A DNA stretch of 64,000 nucleotides from Methylibium sp035762065 (GTDB taxonomy: Bacteria > Pseudomonadota > Gammaproteobacteria > Burkholderiales > Burkholderiaceae_C). The DNA lies in contig NZ_DASTPW010000034.1 in assembly GCF_035762065.1 (NCBI RefSeq), positions 1-64,000 of the forward strand, read 5' to 3'. The position numbers and the translations under genes are program-made. Below the pieces are notes generated by a model. That model was not told the origin of the DNA and ran no database searches. It saw only the letters and a program-made list of their open reading frames with translations. Positions 36,801-48,344 of this stretch are shown here, piece after piece; position 1 is the first letter of the stretch; each line of letters starts with the position of its first letter.

Positions 36801-37510
36801 TCGGGCGAGAGGATCTCGCCCTCCTGATATAGGTAGCCGTGGCGGTGCGGCATCTCGATCGTCACGCCGCCGGCGAGCGCCATGTCGCATTCGCGGTTCA
36901 GCAGGCTCTGCACGCCGGTGTGGATCGCGACCAGCGAGGTCGAGCAGGCGGTCTGGACGTTGACGCTCGGGCCCTTGAGGTTGAGCAGGTAGGAGACGCG
37001 GGTGGTGAGGAAGTCCTTGTCGTTGCCGGTGTGGCGCACGAGGAAAAAGCCGACCGCCTTCATCAGCTTCGGGTTCGTCATCAGGTTCAGCGGCATGTAG
37101 GCGTTGTGCCCCGAGCCGCCGAAGACGCCGATCGAGCCCTTGAAGCTTTCGGGCGTGTGCCCCGCGTTCTCCAGCGCTTCCCACGAGCACTCGAGGAAGT
37201 GCCGGTGCTGCGGATCCATGATCGACGCTTCGCGCGCGTTGAAGCCGAAGAAGCCGGCGTCGAACTGCTCCATGTCGGGCATCACCGCGCCGACCTTGAC
37301 GTAGTTCGCATCGGCCAGCAGCGCCGGATCGACGCCCGCGGCGAGCAATTCGTCGTCGGTGAAGGTGGTGAGCGACTCGATGCCGTTGCGCAGGTTGTGC
37401 CAGTACTCGGCGAGGTTGCGTGCCCCTGCAAAACGCCCGGCCATGCCGACGACGGCGATGTCGGTGTCGAAGCCGGGGTTGTCGTTCGGGTCGTCGGTCA
37501 TGCTGCTCAC
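30884..37510 (-). CDS. Type I polyketide synthase, KS-AT-KR-DH-ACP-TE
   Basis: A 2208-residue single-module PKS. KS about 15-440 with Cys189 (TACSTS), His325 (EAHGTG) and His365 (SNIGH). AT about 545-850 with Ser646 (GHSMGE). KR structural part about 910-1165 and catalytic part about 1175-1380 with GGLGGVG and Tyr1344. DH about 1415-1695 with His1435 (HQILGGEALIPG) and Asp1615 (HPSLMDMATAGAQ). ACP about 1795-1865 with Ser1826. Thioesterase about 1900-2180 with Cys1975 in GLCAGG and His2158. The DH after the KR is not the usual order, and the TE nucleophile is Cys. No ER or methyltransferase. It would add one acyl unit and reduce it to an alkene, then release the chain. Six bases separate it from the NRPS gene. 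Confidence 0.95.
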   Translation of the reverse strand: MSSMTDDPNDNPGFDTDIAVVGMAGRFAGARNLAEYWHNLRNGIESLTTFTDDELLAAGVDPALLADANYVKVGAVMPDMEQFDAGFFGFNAREASIMDPQHRHFLECSWEALENAGHTPESFKGSIGVFGGSGHNAYMPLNLMTNPKLMKAVGFFLVRHTGNDKDFLTTRVSYLLNLKGPSVNVQTACSTSLVAIHTGVQSLLNRECDMALAGGVTIEMPHRHGYLYQEGEILSPDGHCHAFDADSQGTVFGSGCGVVVLRRLADALADGDHIHAVIKGSAINNDGSGKVSYLAPSVDGQAQAIAEALTLADVPADSVTYVEAHGTGTPVGDPIEIAALTQAFRQTSDATGYCGIGSVKSNIGHTDTAAGVASFIKVALAMQHRELPPTLHFKSPNPACDFDKSPFVVNHALKPWTPPAGVPRRAGVSSLGVGGTNAHIVLEEAPRRGASGPSRPWQLLQLSAKTQTALDANTAALVDHLKSNPGLNLADVAHTLRVGRQAMKLRRVVAVRGDDDGADAIAALTHVPAPKEPVRVHTEAALEGTPRAVAFMFAGGGAQHANMGLDLYRSEPVFKAAVDECLQILLTQVKTDIRPVLFPAPGQELVAAEQLARPSLALPALLTIQYAQARLLMSWGVEPAGMIGHSMGEYTAAHLAGVFSLADALTIVELRGRLFETLPEGAMLSVPMGEAQLLPLMAEVSGELSISVINGPKMTVAGGPVAAIEALQAKLAEQDVEAARVRINVAAHSSMLEPILAEFGAFFQRVKMSAPVRPFVSNLSGTWITPAEATDPQYWVRHLRHTVRFADGLQELLKDDTRVLLEVGPGRTMASLARQHPARAAQQPVLSSMRHPDEAVDDQAYVLTALGRLWALNAGIDWDKFKGSEKRLRVALPTYRFDHQRHWVEPGQGAGVVAAADRSLHKRKDLDSWFYQPVWKRSASVIARPDPAEAAKRHTLVFADGSAFTARLVERLRDEGQPPTLVRVGKTYRREEAGRYTINPAVASDYDKLIAALVADGRAPSRIVHAWTLTGANRPPATLAAAKEMQELGFYSLLRLAQAIGREDLSEDLHLVVLSDHLQRVAGETDLVPSKATLLGPVKVLPKEFPNLRCTSIDIDAPAPGSRQEALLLDALLREIATPSNEDVLAYRAGQRWTQAIEPAPIAAVSDAQLPLWRTHGVYLITGGLGGVGLAIAEHLAKRVKAKLVLIGRKGLPERAQWPSKLAQAASDPATARRIRQVMALENLGAEVLVCAADVADAAQMKAAVRQARARFGTVHGVLHTAGVLADGVALMKEASTAAGVLAPKLLGTLALEEAFADAKQPLDFTVLFSSISAFAGLAGQVDYAAANAFLDAYAQERHLRDASYTVAIDWSQWAEVGMAAELAHQLGLAGDELDESNATTIGHPLVDRCLLDTPGERVYAQRYSRRTHWLLEEHQILGGEALIPGTGYLEIVRTAFTRPSVSVNGTPGAVELRDVTFLAPFAVRAGEEKDLRVRLRSHDPSGAGEFAFSVVSRTVDAQGQPPAQPWTENVRGSVVAIDGAAPKAEAAATIAARCTKRSKSFDGFEHQAHLLFGPRWSNMRRVDYGDGEALISLELPAAFSADLADFPLHPSLMDMATAGAQALIPGFDEGEHFYVPASYGSLKVYGPLTAKLSSHVRLKRDEDATDDLAVYDVTIQDDQGRVVVDIADFTMIRVRDKALLARGSNSGAEAAPAAAKPKAIANQMLVAGLRDGLRTAEGAEVLERVLAWGEGPQVAVSPVDLEAFLAQLSKPQQAEASAAPSGEAAANWKAPTTPTEKLIAQLWGELLGVERVGAADNFFDLGGHSLLAVQVINKLKKKTGKPLALTALLEAPTVETLAALIEPPGAATATGEAGDGKAIVAAPAGATRSRTLIPIRPGGDKLPIYFVHDGNGETLLYRTLALQLQEGHPVYGLQPEMRPDGSFVQTRIADWAASHIEQIRKVQPHGPYLLTGLCAGGVIAFEMARQLQEAGERTLYVGIIDAADVHAEERRFHVAQQRLQRFLGSLGDEGDSALARLGKAVPTMLRKTHNLVRYEMQARLERMNNANKVKALRHAGEAGDSAADEAEISYLKLYEHAHLEHQPQGRFSGGEVVVYRAMKGDGSAADAPYVEKFSDPLLGWGARVDGFIEAVDIPGGHSSMLQGSNVTVLAEQMRAHLERALAKAVPLLPGKPSLPAEQRTRDAATID

Positions 37511-37516
37511 TTGGTT

Positions 37517-42202
<4,686 letters not shown>

Positions 42203-43004
42203 GCTTGCCTTTGGGTGAACGGGACTGCGAGCGAGCGCCACGACGAAGGCCAGGCCGCATGGCTCGAGCGCCCGACCCTCGACGGCGCTCGACATCGTCG
42301 TTGATCTGGTTACCGCTGCCGGCGAACCGGCCGCATCCCCCGGACCGATGCGTGCGAACTTCGGCACGCGCCGGGCGAGGCGAATTATTCGTGGCGCTTC
42401 ACGAGGCGCCTCCCCCGCTTTTCGGGTACGGCCGTTGGTTGCGCGCCGCGCCGTGAAGTTTGCAAGCTTCGCGGGGGAGACCGTCCCGCATCGTGAAGCG
42501 ACTTCGCTCGGTCTAGGCGCTGTCAACCCTGCTTCGAGGGGCTCGATTTGTAACTTTCGTTCGGCCTTGCTTCACCTGCAAGAAGTGCGTCGAGTTGCAG
42601 GCGCGAACTGCCACACGAACGGCCGCCCGCATCGCGGTACGTAGGCGCGCGACTACAGCCCGCCAAGTCACCGCCTCACACCGGTTCCCCCCCGATTCCA
42701 GGGGGTCGTCGCCTCGACCGTCCGCCCGCAACCGAACGCCCGGCCGGTTGCTGCACTGCGTCAGCGCCGCCGTTACATCGTCGCAGCCCCGTTACGGCCC
42801 CCTGCGCCCACCCACCGACAGTGCACTCCATCGCACTGCCAGACCCATGCGCTTCGCCGCGCTCCGGTCGGGCAGTCGCAGCCAGCAAGGCGGGTGGCGG
42901 GGGCAGAACCCCCGAGTTCGAGAGTCCTTCGAGCGTCCACCCCCTGTCTTCGCGCGGTGCCGACATCGGTCGCCGCCCTCGCAACGGAACAGGTGGAGTG
43001 AACG
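42203..43004. other. 802-base divergent intergenic region without convincing genes
   Basis: This separates the start of the leftward NRPS-PKS operon from the rightward DUF1996 gene. Frames are open on both strands, but the encoded peptides are Arg/Pro-rich shadows without family resemblance. It must hold the promoters of both units. I see no clear sigma-70 pair. The main structure is an inverted repeat at 42575-42601, listed separately; a looser dyad (GAAGTTTGCAAGCTTC) lies near 42453. Confidence 0.6.
42575..42601. promoter_or_regulatory. Inverted repeat, candidate regulator site
   Basis: CCTGCAA (42575-42581) and TTGCAGG (42595-42601) are perfect 7-bp inverted arms separated by 13 bases. 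The position, between the divergent NRPS-PKS operon and DUF1996 gene, fits an operator for a dimeric regulator. No regulator gene lies adjacent, and the site is not assigned to a family. Confidence 0.35.
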
Positions 43005-44708
43005 ATGAAATTTGCGCGTCTTGCGGTGGCCGAAGCCGTGACCGTCCTGCTGGTGGCTGCCTGCGGCGGCTCATCCTCGACCGATGAAGTGCCGGCCGAT
43101 GCCGCCTCGATCACGCTGACCGAAGCCGAGCAACTGAGCCAGGCCGAGCGGGTCCGTGTCGGCAACGGCGACTCGACCGCGCCTGCGCTGACGGTCACGA
43201 CGCAGGGCAGCATCAGCCTGTCGGGCGCCGTGTCGCTGGGCGGCACGATCACCGACAACGCGGCGGTCTACCGCGTCAGCTGGAGCAACGACCGCGGCGG
43301 CAGCGGCCGCGCCGCGCTTTCCGGCAGCCCGCGCCAAGCCACCTGGGCGATCGGCAGCATCCAGCTGCAGTCCGGCAGCAACGTGATCACGCTGACGGCG
43401 GAAGACGTCGCCGGCAACACCCGCTCGATCGCCGTGACCGTCAACCGCGACGGCTCGGCCGCCCCGGCACCGAGCCCCGTGCCTTCGCCTACCACCGCAA
43501 CCTGGCAGCAGGTCGCGCAGGAAGGCGGTTCGTTCAACCTCACGAAGACCTCGACCGTGCGCTACGGCGTCGACGGCAACTTCGCGACGCGCAGCCTGGG
43601 GGCCAGCAGCTGGAACTGCAGCAACGCCACCTTCGGCGATCCTGCCGTCGGTCGGAACAAGGTCTGCCAGGTCGCGATGTCGGCCCCCGCCCCGGCACCC
43701 GCCGCGCCTGCCCCGACTCCTGCGCCGACCGCTTCACCCGCCCCGGCGCCCGCGCCGACCAGCGCTCCGGCACCGGCGCCCACGCCGGCTCCGGCTCCGG
43801 CTCCGGCGCCGTCGGTCACCAGCGCAATCACCGCGGTGGTTGCCTCGCTGATTCCCGGGGCGGCCGGCGGCTCGGCGGACCGCCGCATCAACAACAGCGG
43901 CGAGATGCCCTACCGCGACCACGACGGCATGGGCGCCTTCCGCACGGTGTGCCAGTACAGCCACATGAACTTCGACGACCCGCTGGTCTACCCCGGCCAG
44001 CCGGGCCGTGCGCACCTGCACGTGTTCTTCGGCAACACGGCAGTCACGGGCAACAGCACGCCGGAGTCGATCCGCAGCAGCGGCAACGGCAGCTGCCGCG
44101 GCGGCATCGTGAACCGCTCGTCCTACTGGGTGCCGGCGGTGATCGACACCCGCAACGGCGCGCCGATCCGCCCGGCGGCCGACGCCGACATCTACTACAA
44201 GACCGGTTACGGGCTGTTCGGCCAGAACGCGGCGGTGCGGCCCTTCCCGGTCGGCTTCCGCATGATCGCCAGCGACTCGAAGAGCCAGGTCCAGCAGGAG
44301 CACGCCTACTTCGAGTGCAACGGCAGCCGGGCCAACGGCATCCCGAACTGCGCCGGCGGCGAGCTGCGCCAGATCGTCGAATTCCCGCAGTGCTGGGACG
44401 GCGTCAACCTGAGCAGCCCCGACCACCGCTCCCACATCGTCTACGCGCGCAACGGCAGCTGCCCGTCCACGCACCCGGTGCACACGCCGGAGATCACGAT
44501 GATCGTCAAGTACAACGTGCCGTCGAGCGGCGCGTCCACCTGGCGCCTGTCCAGCGACATCAACGGCGCGCCGGCCGGCAGCTCGGGCCACGGCGACTGG
44601 GTCAACGGCTGGGAACAGGATGTTCTCGAGACCTTCGTGTCCCGCGTGATCCGGCAAGGCCTGTCGGGCGGCTCGCACATCGTCGGCGACGGTCGCACGA
44701 TCTACTGA
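43005..44708 (+). CDS. DUF1996 lipoprotein with N-terminal Ig-like domain and Pro/Ala linker
   Basis: A 567-residue secreted lipoprotein. The lipobox LLVAACGG is near residue 20. A beta-sandwich-like region (about 55-150, ending ITLTAEDVAGNTRSIAVTVN) resembles bacterial Ig-like repeats. A second small domain follows, then a long Pro/Ala linker (about 225-275, repeats of APAPAP). The C-terminal ~280 residues are a DUF1996 domain (MGAFRTVCQYSHMNFDDPLV, HLHVFFGN, EFPQCWDG, HGDWVNGW). DUF1996 function is unknown; the domain is found in secreted fungal and bacterial proteins. A paralogue follows 213 bases downstream, after a strong terminator. Confidence 0.85.
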   Translation: MKFARLAVAEAVTVLLVAACGGSSSTDEVPADAASITLTEAEQLSQAERVRVGNGDSTAPALTVTTQGSISLSGAVSLGGTITDNAAVYRVSWSNDRGGSGRAALSGSPRQATWAIGSIQLQSGSNVITLTAEDVAGNTRSIAVTVNRDGSAAPAPSPVPSPTTATWQQVAQEGGSFNLTKTSTVRYGVDGNFATRSLGASSWNCSNATFGDPAVGRNKVCQVAMSAPAPAPAAPAPTPAPTASPAPAPAPTSAPAPAPTPAPAPAPAPSVTSAITAVVASLIPGAAGGSADRRINNSGEMPYRDHDGMGAFRTVCQYSHMNFDDPLVYPGQPGRAHLHVFFGNTAVTGNSTPESIRSSGNGSCRGGIVNRSSYWVPAVIDTRNGAPIRPAADADIYYKTGYGLFGQNAAVRPFPVGFRMIASDSKSQVQQEHAYFECNGSRANGIPNCAGGELRQIVEFPQCWDGVNLSSPDHRSHIVYARNGSCPSTHPVHTPEITMIVKYNVPSSGASTWRLSSDINGAPAGSSGHGDWVNGWEQDVLETFVSRVIRQGLSGGSHIVGDGRTIY

Positions 44709-44730
44709 TCGACGGTCGAGCGCCGATCCA

Positions 44731-44764
44731 GACGGCGCGCGGCGGGTCACCGCCACGCGCCGTC
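44731..44764 (+). terminator. Strong hairpin after the first DUF1996 gene
   Basis: Outer arms GACGGCGCG (44731-44739) and CGCGCCGTC (44756-44764) enclose inner arms GGCGG and CCGCC with a GTCA loop. Only one mismatched pair interrupts the 14 pairs. TTCATT follows. It lies 22 bases after the stop codon, as expected for an intrinsic terminator. Confidence 0.7.
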
Positions 44765-44921
44765 TTCATTGGCGAATGCACATGCGACCCGGCGCGCGTG
44801 ACGCAATGCCGGCGACTGGTTGCAACGCCTTGCGCCCGGTGTGTGACGACCGGTAAACGCCACCGGTTGGCAACGAGCATGCCTGCATACTCGGCGGCTT
44901 CTTCAGGCTCTACGCTTGCCC

Positions 44922-46022
44922 ATGTTGAAGTCGCGCTCACCCTTGATCGGTCGCATCTCGGTTTGTGCCGTGGCGGTTCTGTTGACCGCCTGCGGTGGCG
45001 GTGGGGGTGGCGGTGGCAGCGATGCAGGAAGCAGCATCGCGGCCCCGGCCTCGAGCGGCGGTGCTGGGTCCGGTTCGGGGGGGAGCGGCGGGAGCGGATC
45101 CGCTTCCGGCGGATCGTCCGCTGGCGGCACGACGACCTACGTCGACGCCGCGCGCGTGCCCGCCGCCAAGCCCGGCGCGACCGACCGCCGCATCCAGTTC
45201 CGCGGCGACACGCCGTACCGTGACCCCGACGGCATGGGCGCCTTCCGGACGGTGTGCGACTACAGCCACATGAATTTCGACGATCCGCTGGTCTATCCCG
45301 GCCAGCGCAACGCCACGCACCTGCACGTGTTCTTCGGCAACACCGCGACCGACGCGAACAGCACGCCGGAGTCGATCCGCACCTCGGGCGGCAGCAGCTG
45401 CCGCGGCGGCATCGTCAATCGCAGCAGCTACTGGGTGCCTGCGATGATCGACACCCGCGACGGCCGCCCGATCCAGCCGCGTTCGGACATCGACGTCTAC
45501 TACAAGACCGGCTACCTGCTCGGCACCTTGCTGAACGGCTCGGTGCAGCCCTTTCCGGCCGGCTTCCGGATGATCGGCGGCGACTCGAAGAGCCGGGTCG
45601 CGCAGCGGCACATGTACTACTCGTGTCACAACGGCAGCGGCGATTCGCCGACCATCCCGAACTGTCCGGGCGGCGAGCTGTGGCAGATCGTCGAGTTCCC
45701 GCAATGCTGGGACGGCCGCAACCTCGACAGCCCCGATCACCGCAGCCACGTCGTCTACCCGAGCGGCGGGCGCTGCCCGGCAAGCCACCCTGTGATGCTT
45801 CCGCAGGTGTCGTACCACGTGAAGTACGACGTGCCGGCATCGGGCGCAAGCACCTGGCGGCTGTCGAGCGACATCGACGGCGCGCCGGCCGGCAGCTCCG
45901 GCCACGGCGACTGGGTCAACGGCTGGGAGCAGGAGGTGATGGAAACCTTCGTCTCGCGGATCGTCAACCTCGGCCTGTCGGGCGGCTCGCACATCGTCGG
46001 CGACGGCCGGATCATCTACTGA
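44922..46022 (+). CDS. DUF1996 lipoprotein, second copy
   Basis: A 366-residue lipoprotein: signal peptide with lipobox LLTACGG, a Gly/Ser-rich linker (about 25-65), then the DUF1996 domain. That domain is closely similar to the C-terminal domain of the preceding gene (RTVCDYSHMNFDDPLVYPGQ, HLHVFFGN, EFPQCWDG, GHGDWVNGWEQ, ending SHIVGDGRIIY), showing tandem duplication. It lacks the Ig-like part and has a Gly/Ser instead of a Pro/Ala linker. The start ATG 44922 gives a proper signal peptide; a TTG two codons upstream is also in frame. The probable location is the outer membrane or cell surface. Confidence 0.85.
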   Translation: MLKSRSPLIGRISVCAVAVLLTACGGGGGGGGSDAGSSIAAPASSGGAGSGSGGSGGSGSASGGSSAGGTTTYVDAARVPAAKPGATDRRIQFRGDTPYRDPDGMGAFRTVCDYSHMNFDDPLVYPGQRNATHLHVFFGNTATDANSTPESIRTSGGSSCRGGIVNRSSYWVPAMIDTRDGRPIQPRSDIDVYYKTGYLLGTLLNGSVQPFPAGFRMIGGDSKSRVAQRHMYYSCHNGSGDSPTIPNCPGGELWQIVEFPQCWDGRNLDSPDHRSHVVYPSGGRCPASHPVMLPQVSYHVKYDVPASGASTWRLSSDIDGAPAGSSGHGDWVNGWEQEVMETFVSRIVNLGLSGGSHIVGDGRIIY

Positions 46023-46048
46023 TCCGCTTGGCCCCGGCGCGCCGGCAC

Positions 46049-46660
46049 TCAGCCGCTGCGCGGGGGCGCGACGGTCTCGGTCGGCAGGTTCAGCAGCGCC
46101 CGGGGGATCACGTAGCGCGCGCCGTGCGGCGCAGTCCACTCCAGGCGCACCGGCAGTCGCGCGGCATCGAGGCCATCGACCTCGACGGTGATCGGGTAGA
46201 AGCGGCCGGCGACCATCTCCAAGCCCTTGGCATCAGGCGCATCGGCATGCACGTCGGCGCGCGAGACCAGCACCCGTGCTTGCGCCGGCTGCACGTGGAA
46301 GCGGTAGACGCCGTTGGTCGGCGCCTTGATCCAGCCGCTCCAGCGGATCGAGCGCGGCGGCGTCGCTCGCAGCGATTCGGGAAGATCGGCGCTGCCGGCG
46401 AAGTCGACCGCGGCATCGGTGCGCGTCAGCAGCGGCTCGCCCCTCCAGCCGGGCTCGGCGAAGTACTGCGCCTGCAGGCCGACGCCGACGACATTCGCCG
46501 CGCTGCAAAGTTCGGCACGCTGGCTGCTGGGTTCAAGGCTGGCCGGTGTCGGCACCGCCGTCTTGGACTGCGGGCCACAGGCCGCGAGGACCGTGGCGCA
46601 CGTCAGCGCGCACAGGGTGGCGGCACGTCGCTCGCCGCTGGGTCCACCATCGGATCGCAT
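46049..46660 (-). CDS. PA14-domain lipoprotein
   Basis: A 203-residue exported protein. A signal peptide with lipobox (TVLAACG, Cys near residue 28) is followed by one PA14 domain (about 60-185: GLQAQYFAEPGWRG, IRWSGWIKAPTNGVYRFHV, GRFYPITVEVDGLDAA, RLEWTAP). PA14 domains are beta-barrels that bind carbohydrate in adhesins and glycosidases. It converges on the second DUF1996 gene with a 26-base gap. Surface polysaccharide binding is a reasonable guess given the neighbouring genes, but it is not shown. Confidence 0.8.
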   Translation of the reverse strand: MRSDGGPSGERRAATLCALTCATVLAACGPQSKTAVPTPASLEPSSQRAELCSAANVVGVGLQAQYFAEPGWRGEPLLTRTDAAVDFAGSADLPESLRATPPRSIRWSGWIKAPTNGVYRFHVQPAQARVLVSRADVHADAPDAKGLEMVAGRFYPITVEVDGLDAARLPVRLEWTAPHGARYVIPRALLNLPTETVAPPRSG

Positions 46661-46729
46661 CGGGGAATTATCGGCGCCGTCGGCGATCATCCCGCTCGCA
46701 CCAGGGCCTTCGATGCCAAAGGACACATC

Positions 46730-47461
46730 TTGTTGGCGACACCGCATCCGCTCGAACAGTTCGACCGCATCTTCGTCATCAACCTCGCGCACCGAACCGA
46801 CCGCCGGCGCGAGATGGACGAGCAGCTGCGGCGCATCGGCCTGTCGCTCGAGTGGCCGCGCATCACTGTCTTCGACGCGGTGCGGCCCGACGGCCCCGGC
46901 AACTTCCCGACGCTCGGCGCACGCGGCTGCTTCATGAGCCACCTCGGCGTGCTGCGCGAAGCCCAGCGCCTCGGCCTTAAGCGCGTGCTGGTCTGGGAAG
47001 ACGACCTCGACTTCACCGACGACTTCGTGCAAGTGCTCGAGAGCATGCGCGGCGAGTTCGACGCACAGCCCTGGTCGATGTTCTACGGCACCTACCTGGC
47101 CCCGGAAGGCGCGCCGGCGCCCAGCGGCCTCGTGATCCGCGCCGAGCCGACCACGCGCCTCGTCAACACGCAGTTCATGGCCTTCCAGGGCGATGCGATC
47201 GCCGCCGCCGCCGATCACCTCACGCTGATGATGAACCGCGCGCCTGGCCATCCCGAGGGCGGGCCGATGCATGTGGACGGCGCCTTGAACTGGTTTCGCC
47301 GCGCGCATCCCGAGCGGCTCGTGCTGCTCGCGGCGGAGCAGATGGGCTACGAGCGGCCCTCGCGCACCGACGTGCACGAACTCGCCTGGTACGACCGCGT
47401 GCCCCTGGTGCGCGACGTGGTCGACGGCCTGCGCAAGCTCAAGCCCAGCCGCGTCGCCTGA
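46730..47461 (+). CDS. Family 25 glycosyltransferase (LPS core type)
   Basis: A 243-residue GT25 enzyme with FDRIFVINLAHRTDRR at the N-terminus, GCFMSHLGVLREA and the acidic metal site VLVWEDDLDF. Such enzymes add galactose or a related sugar to lipooligosaccharide. There is no ATG before the conserved N-terminus. I use the TTG at 46730 because AAAGGA lies seven bases before it; a second TTG follows directly. It diverges from the PA14 lipoprotein gene and converges on an acyltransferase gene. No membrane helix. Confidence 0.83.
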   Translation: MLATPHPLEQFDRIFVINLAHRTDRRREMDEQLRRIGLSLEWPRITVFDAVRPDGPGNFPTLGARGCFMSHLGVLREAQRLGLKRVLVWEDDLDFTDDFVQVLESMRGEFDAQPWSMFYGTYLAPEGAPAPSGLVIRAEPTTRLVNTQFMAFQGDAIAAAADHLTLMMNRAPGHPEGGPMHVDGALNWFRRAHPERLVLLAAEQMGYERPSRTDVHELAWYDRVPLVRDVVDGLRKLKPSRVA

Positions 47462-47471
47462 ACCGCGGACT

Positions 47472-48344
47472 TCAGCGGTAGAGCGAGGACGCGCCGGCCG
47501 GGCGCGTCTTGAAGCGCTTGTGGACCCAGAGGTATTGCGCCGGGTTCTCGAGGATGCGCTGCTCGATCCAGCGGTTCATCCACGCGGTGTCGGCCTCGGC
47601 GTCGGCCGTCGGAAAATCCGGCCAGGGCTCGTGGAAGCGCACGCGCCAGCCGGCGCCGCCGGGGAGCATCTCGGCGATCACCGGCTGCACCTTCATGCCG
47701 AGCAGACGCGCCATCCGCGAAGGCGCGAGCAGCGTCGCCGCCGGCACGCCGAAGAAGGGCACGAAGGCGGCGTCTTTCGCACCGAAGTCCATGTCGGGCA
47801 GGTTGAAGAAGCCGGCGCCTTCCTTGATCGCACGGATCAGCGGCTTGGCCGTCTCGTTGCGGGCGAAGATCTTCGCGTTGCCGTGACGCAGCCGCGCACG
47901 CTTGAGTGCCGCGTCGAAGACCGGATTGCTCTGCGCCTGGTAGATCGACGAGCCCGGCCGCGCGATGAACAGCTGGATCGCCGCGCCGGCGACGTCGAGC
48001 CCGAGGAAGTGCGGTGCCAGCCACATCACCGGCGCGGCGTGCGTGTCGGCGAAGTCGACCGGCCCTTCGATGTGCATCAGCCGCTTCAGCCGCGCCGGCG
48101 ACGCGTACCAGAGCAGCGAACGCTCCAAGATGCTGCGGCCTAGCCAACCGAAGTGGTCGCGCGCCAGCGCCACGCGCCTTGCTTCGCTCCACGCGGGCAG
48201 GCACAGCTCCAGGTTGCGCAGCGCGATGCGGCGGCGCGAGCCGGCCAGCCACCATGCGACGCGCCCCACCCCCCGGCCGAGCGCGGCGAGCACGGGCAGC
48301 GGCAGCCAGTGCAGCAGCCAGAGCAGCACGAGCACCGCCCGCAT
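47472..48344 (-). CDS. Lipid A-type (LpxL/HtrB) acyltransferase
   Basis: A 290-residue inner-membrane acyltransferase. One N-terminal helix (VLLWLLHWLPLPVLAALG) precedes the catalytic HX4D motif in APHFLGLD (about residue 115), NPVFDAAL and the C-terminal PAQYLWVHKRFKTRP. It transfers a secondary acyl chain to lipid A from acyl-ACP. Its start shares one base with the stop of the upstream paralogue (TGATG), so both are translated together. Which chain position it acylates cannot be read. Confidence 0.88.
   Translation of the reverse strand: MRAVLVLLWLLHWLPLPVLAALGRGVGRVAWWLAGSRRRIALRNLELCLPAWSEARRVALARDHFGWLGRSILERSLLWYASPARLKRLMHIEGPVDFADTHAAPVMWLAPHFLGLDVAGAAIQLFIARPGSSIYQAQSNPVFDAALKRARLRHGNAKIFARNETAKPLIRAIKEGAGFFNLPDMDFGAKDAAFVPFFGVPAATLLAPSRMARLLGMKVQPVIAEMLPGGAGWRVRFHEPWPDFPTADAEADTAWMNRWIEQRILENPAQYLWVHKRFKTRPAGASSLYR

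Noticed and set aside
30857..36832. A 1991-codon open frame on the plus strand opposite the PKS gene
   Set aside because: It is the antisense shadow of the PKS reading frame, caused by very high GC at third codon positions. The product is Arg/Ala/Val/His-rich with no family features.
42575..42601. Calling the inverted repeat a LuxR-type quorum-sensing box
   Set aside because: The arms and the 13-base spacer do not match the roughly 20-bp lux-box consensus, and no luxR or luxI gene is nearby.
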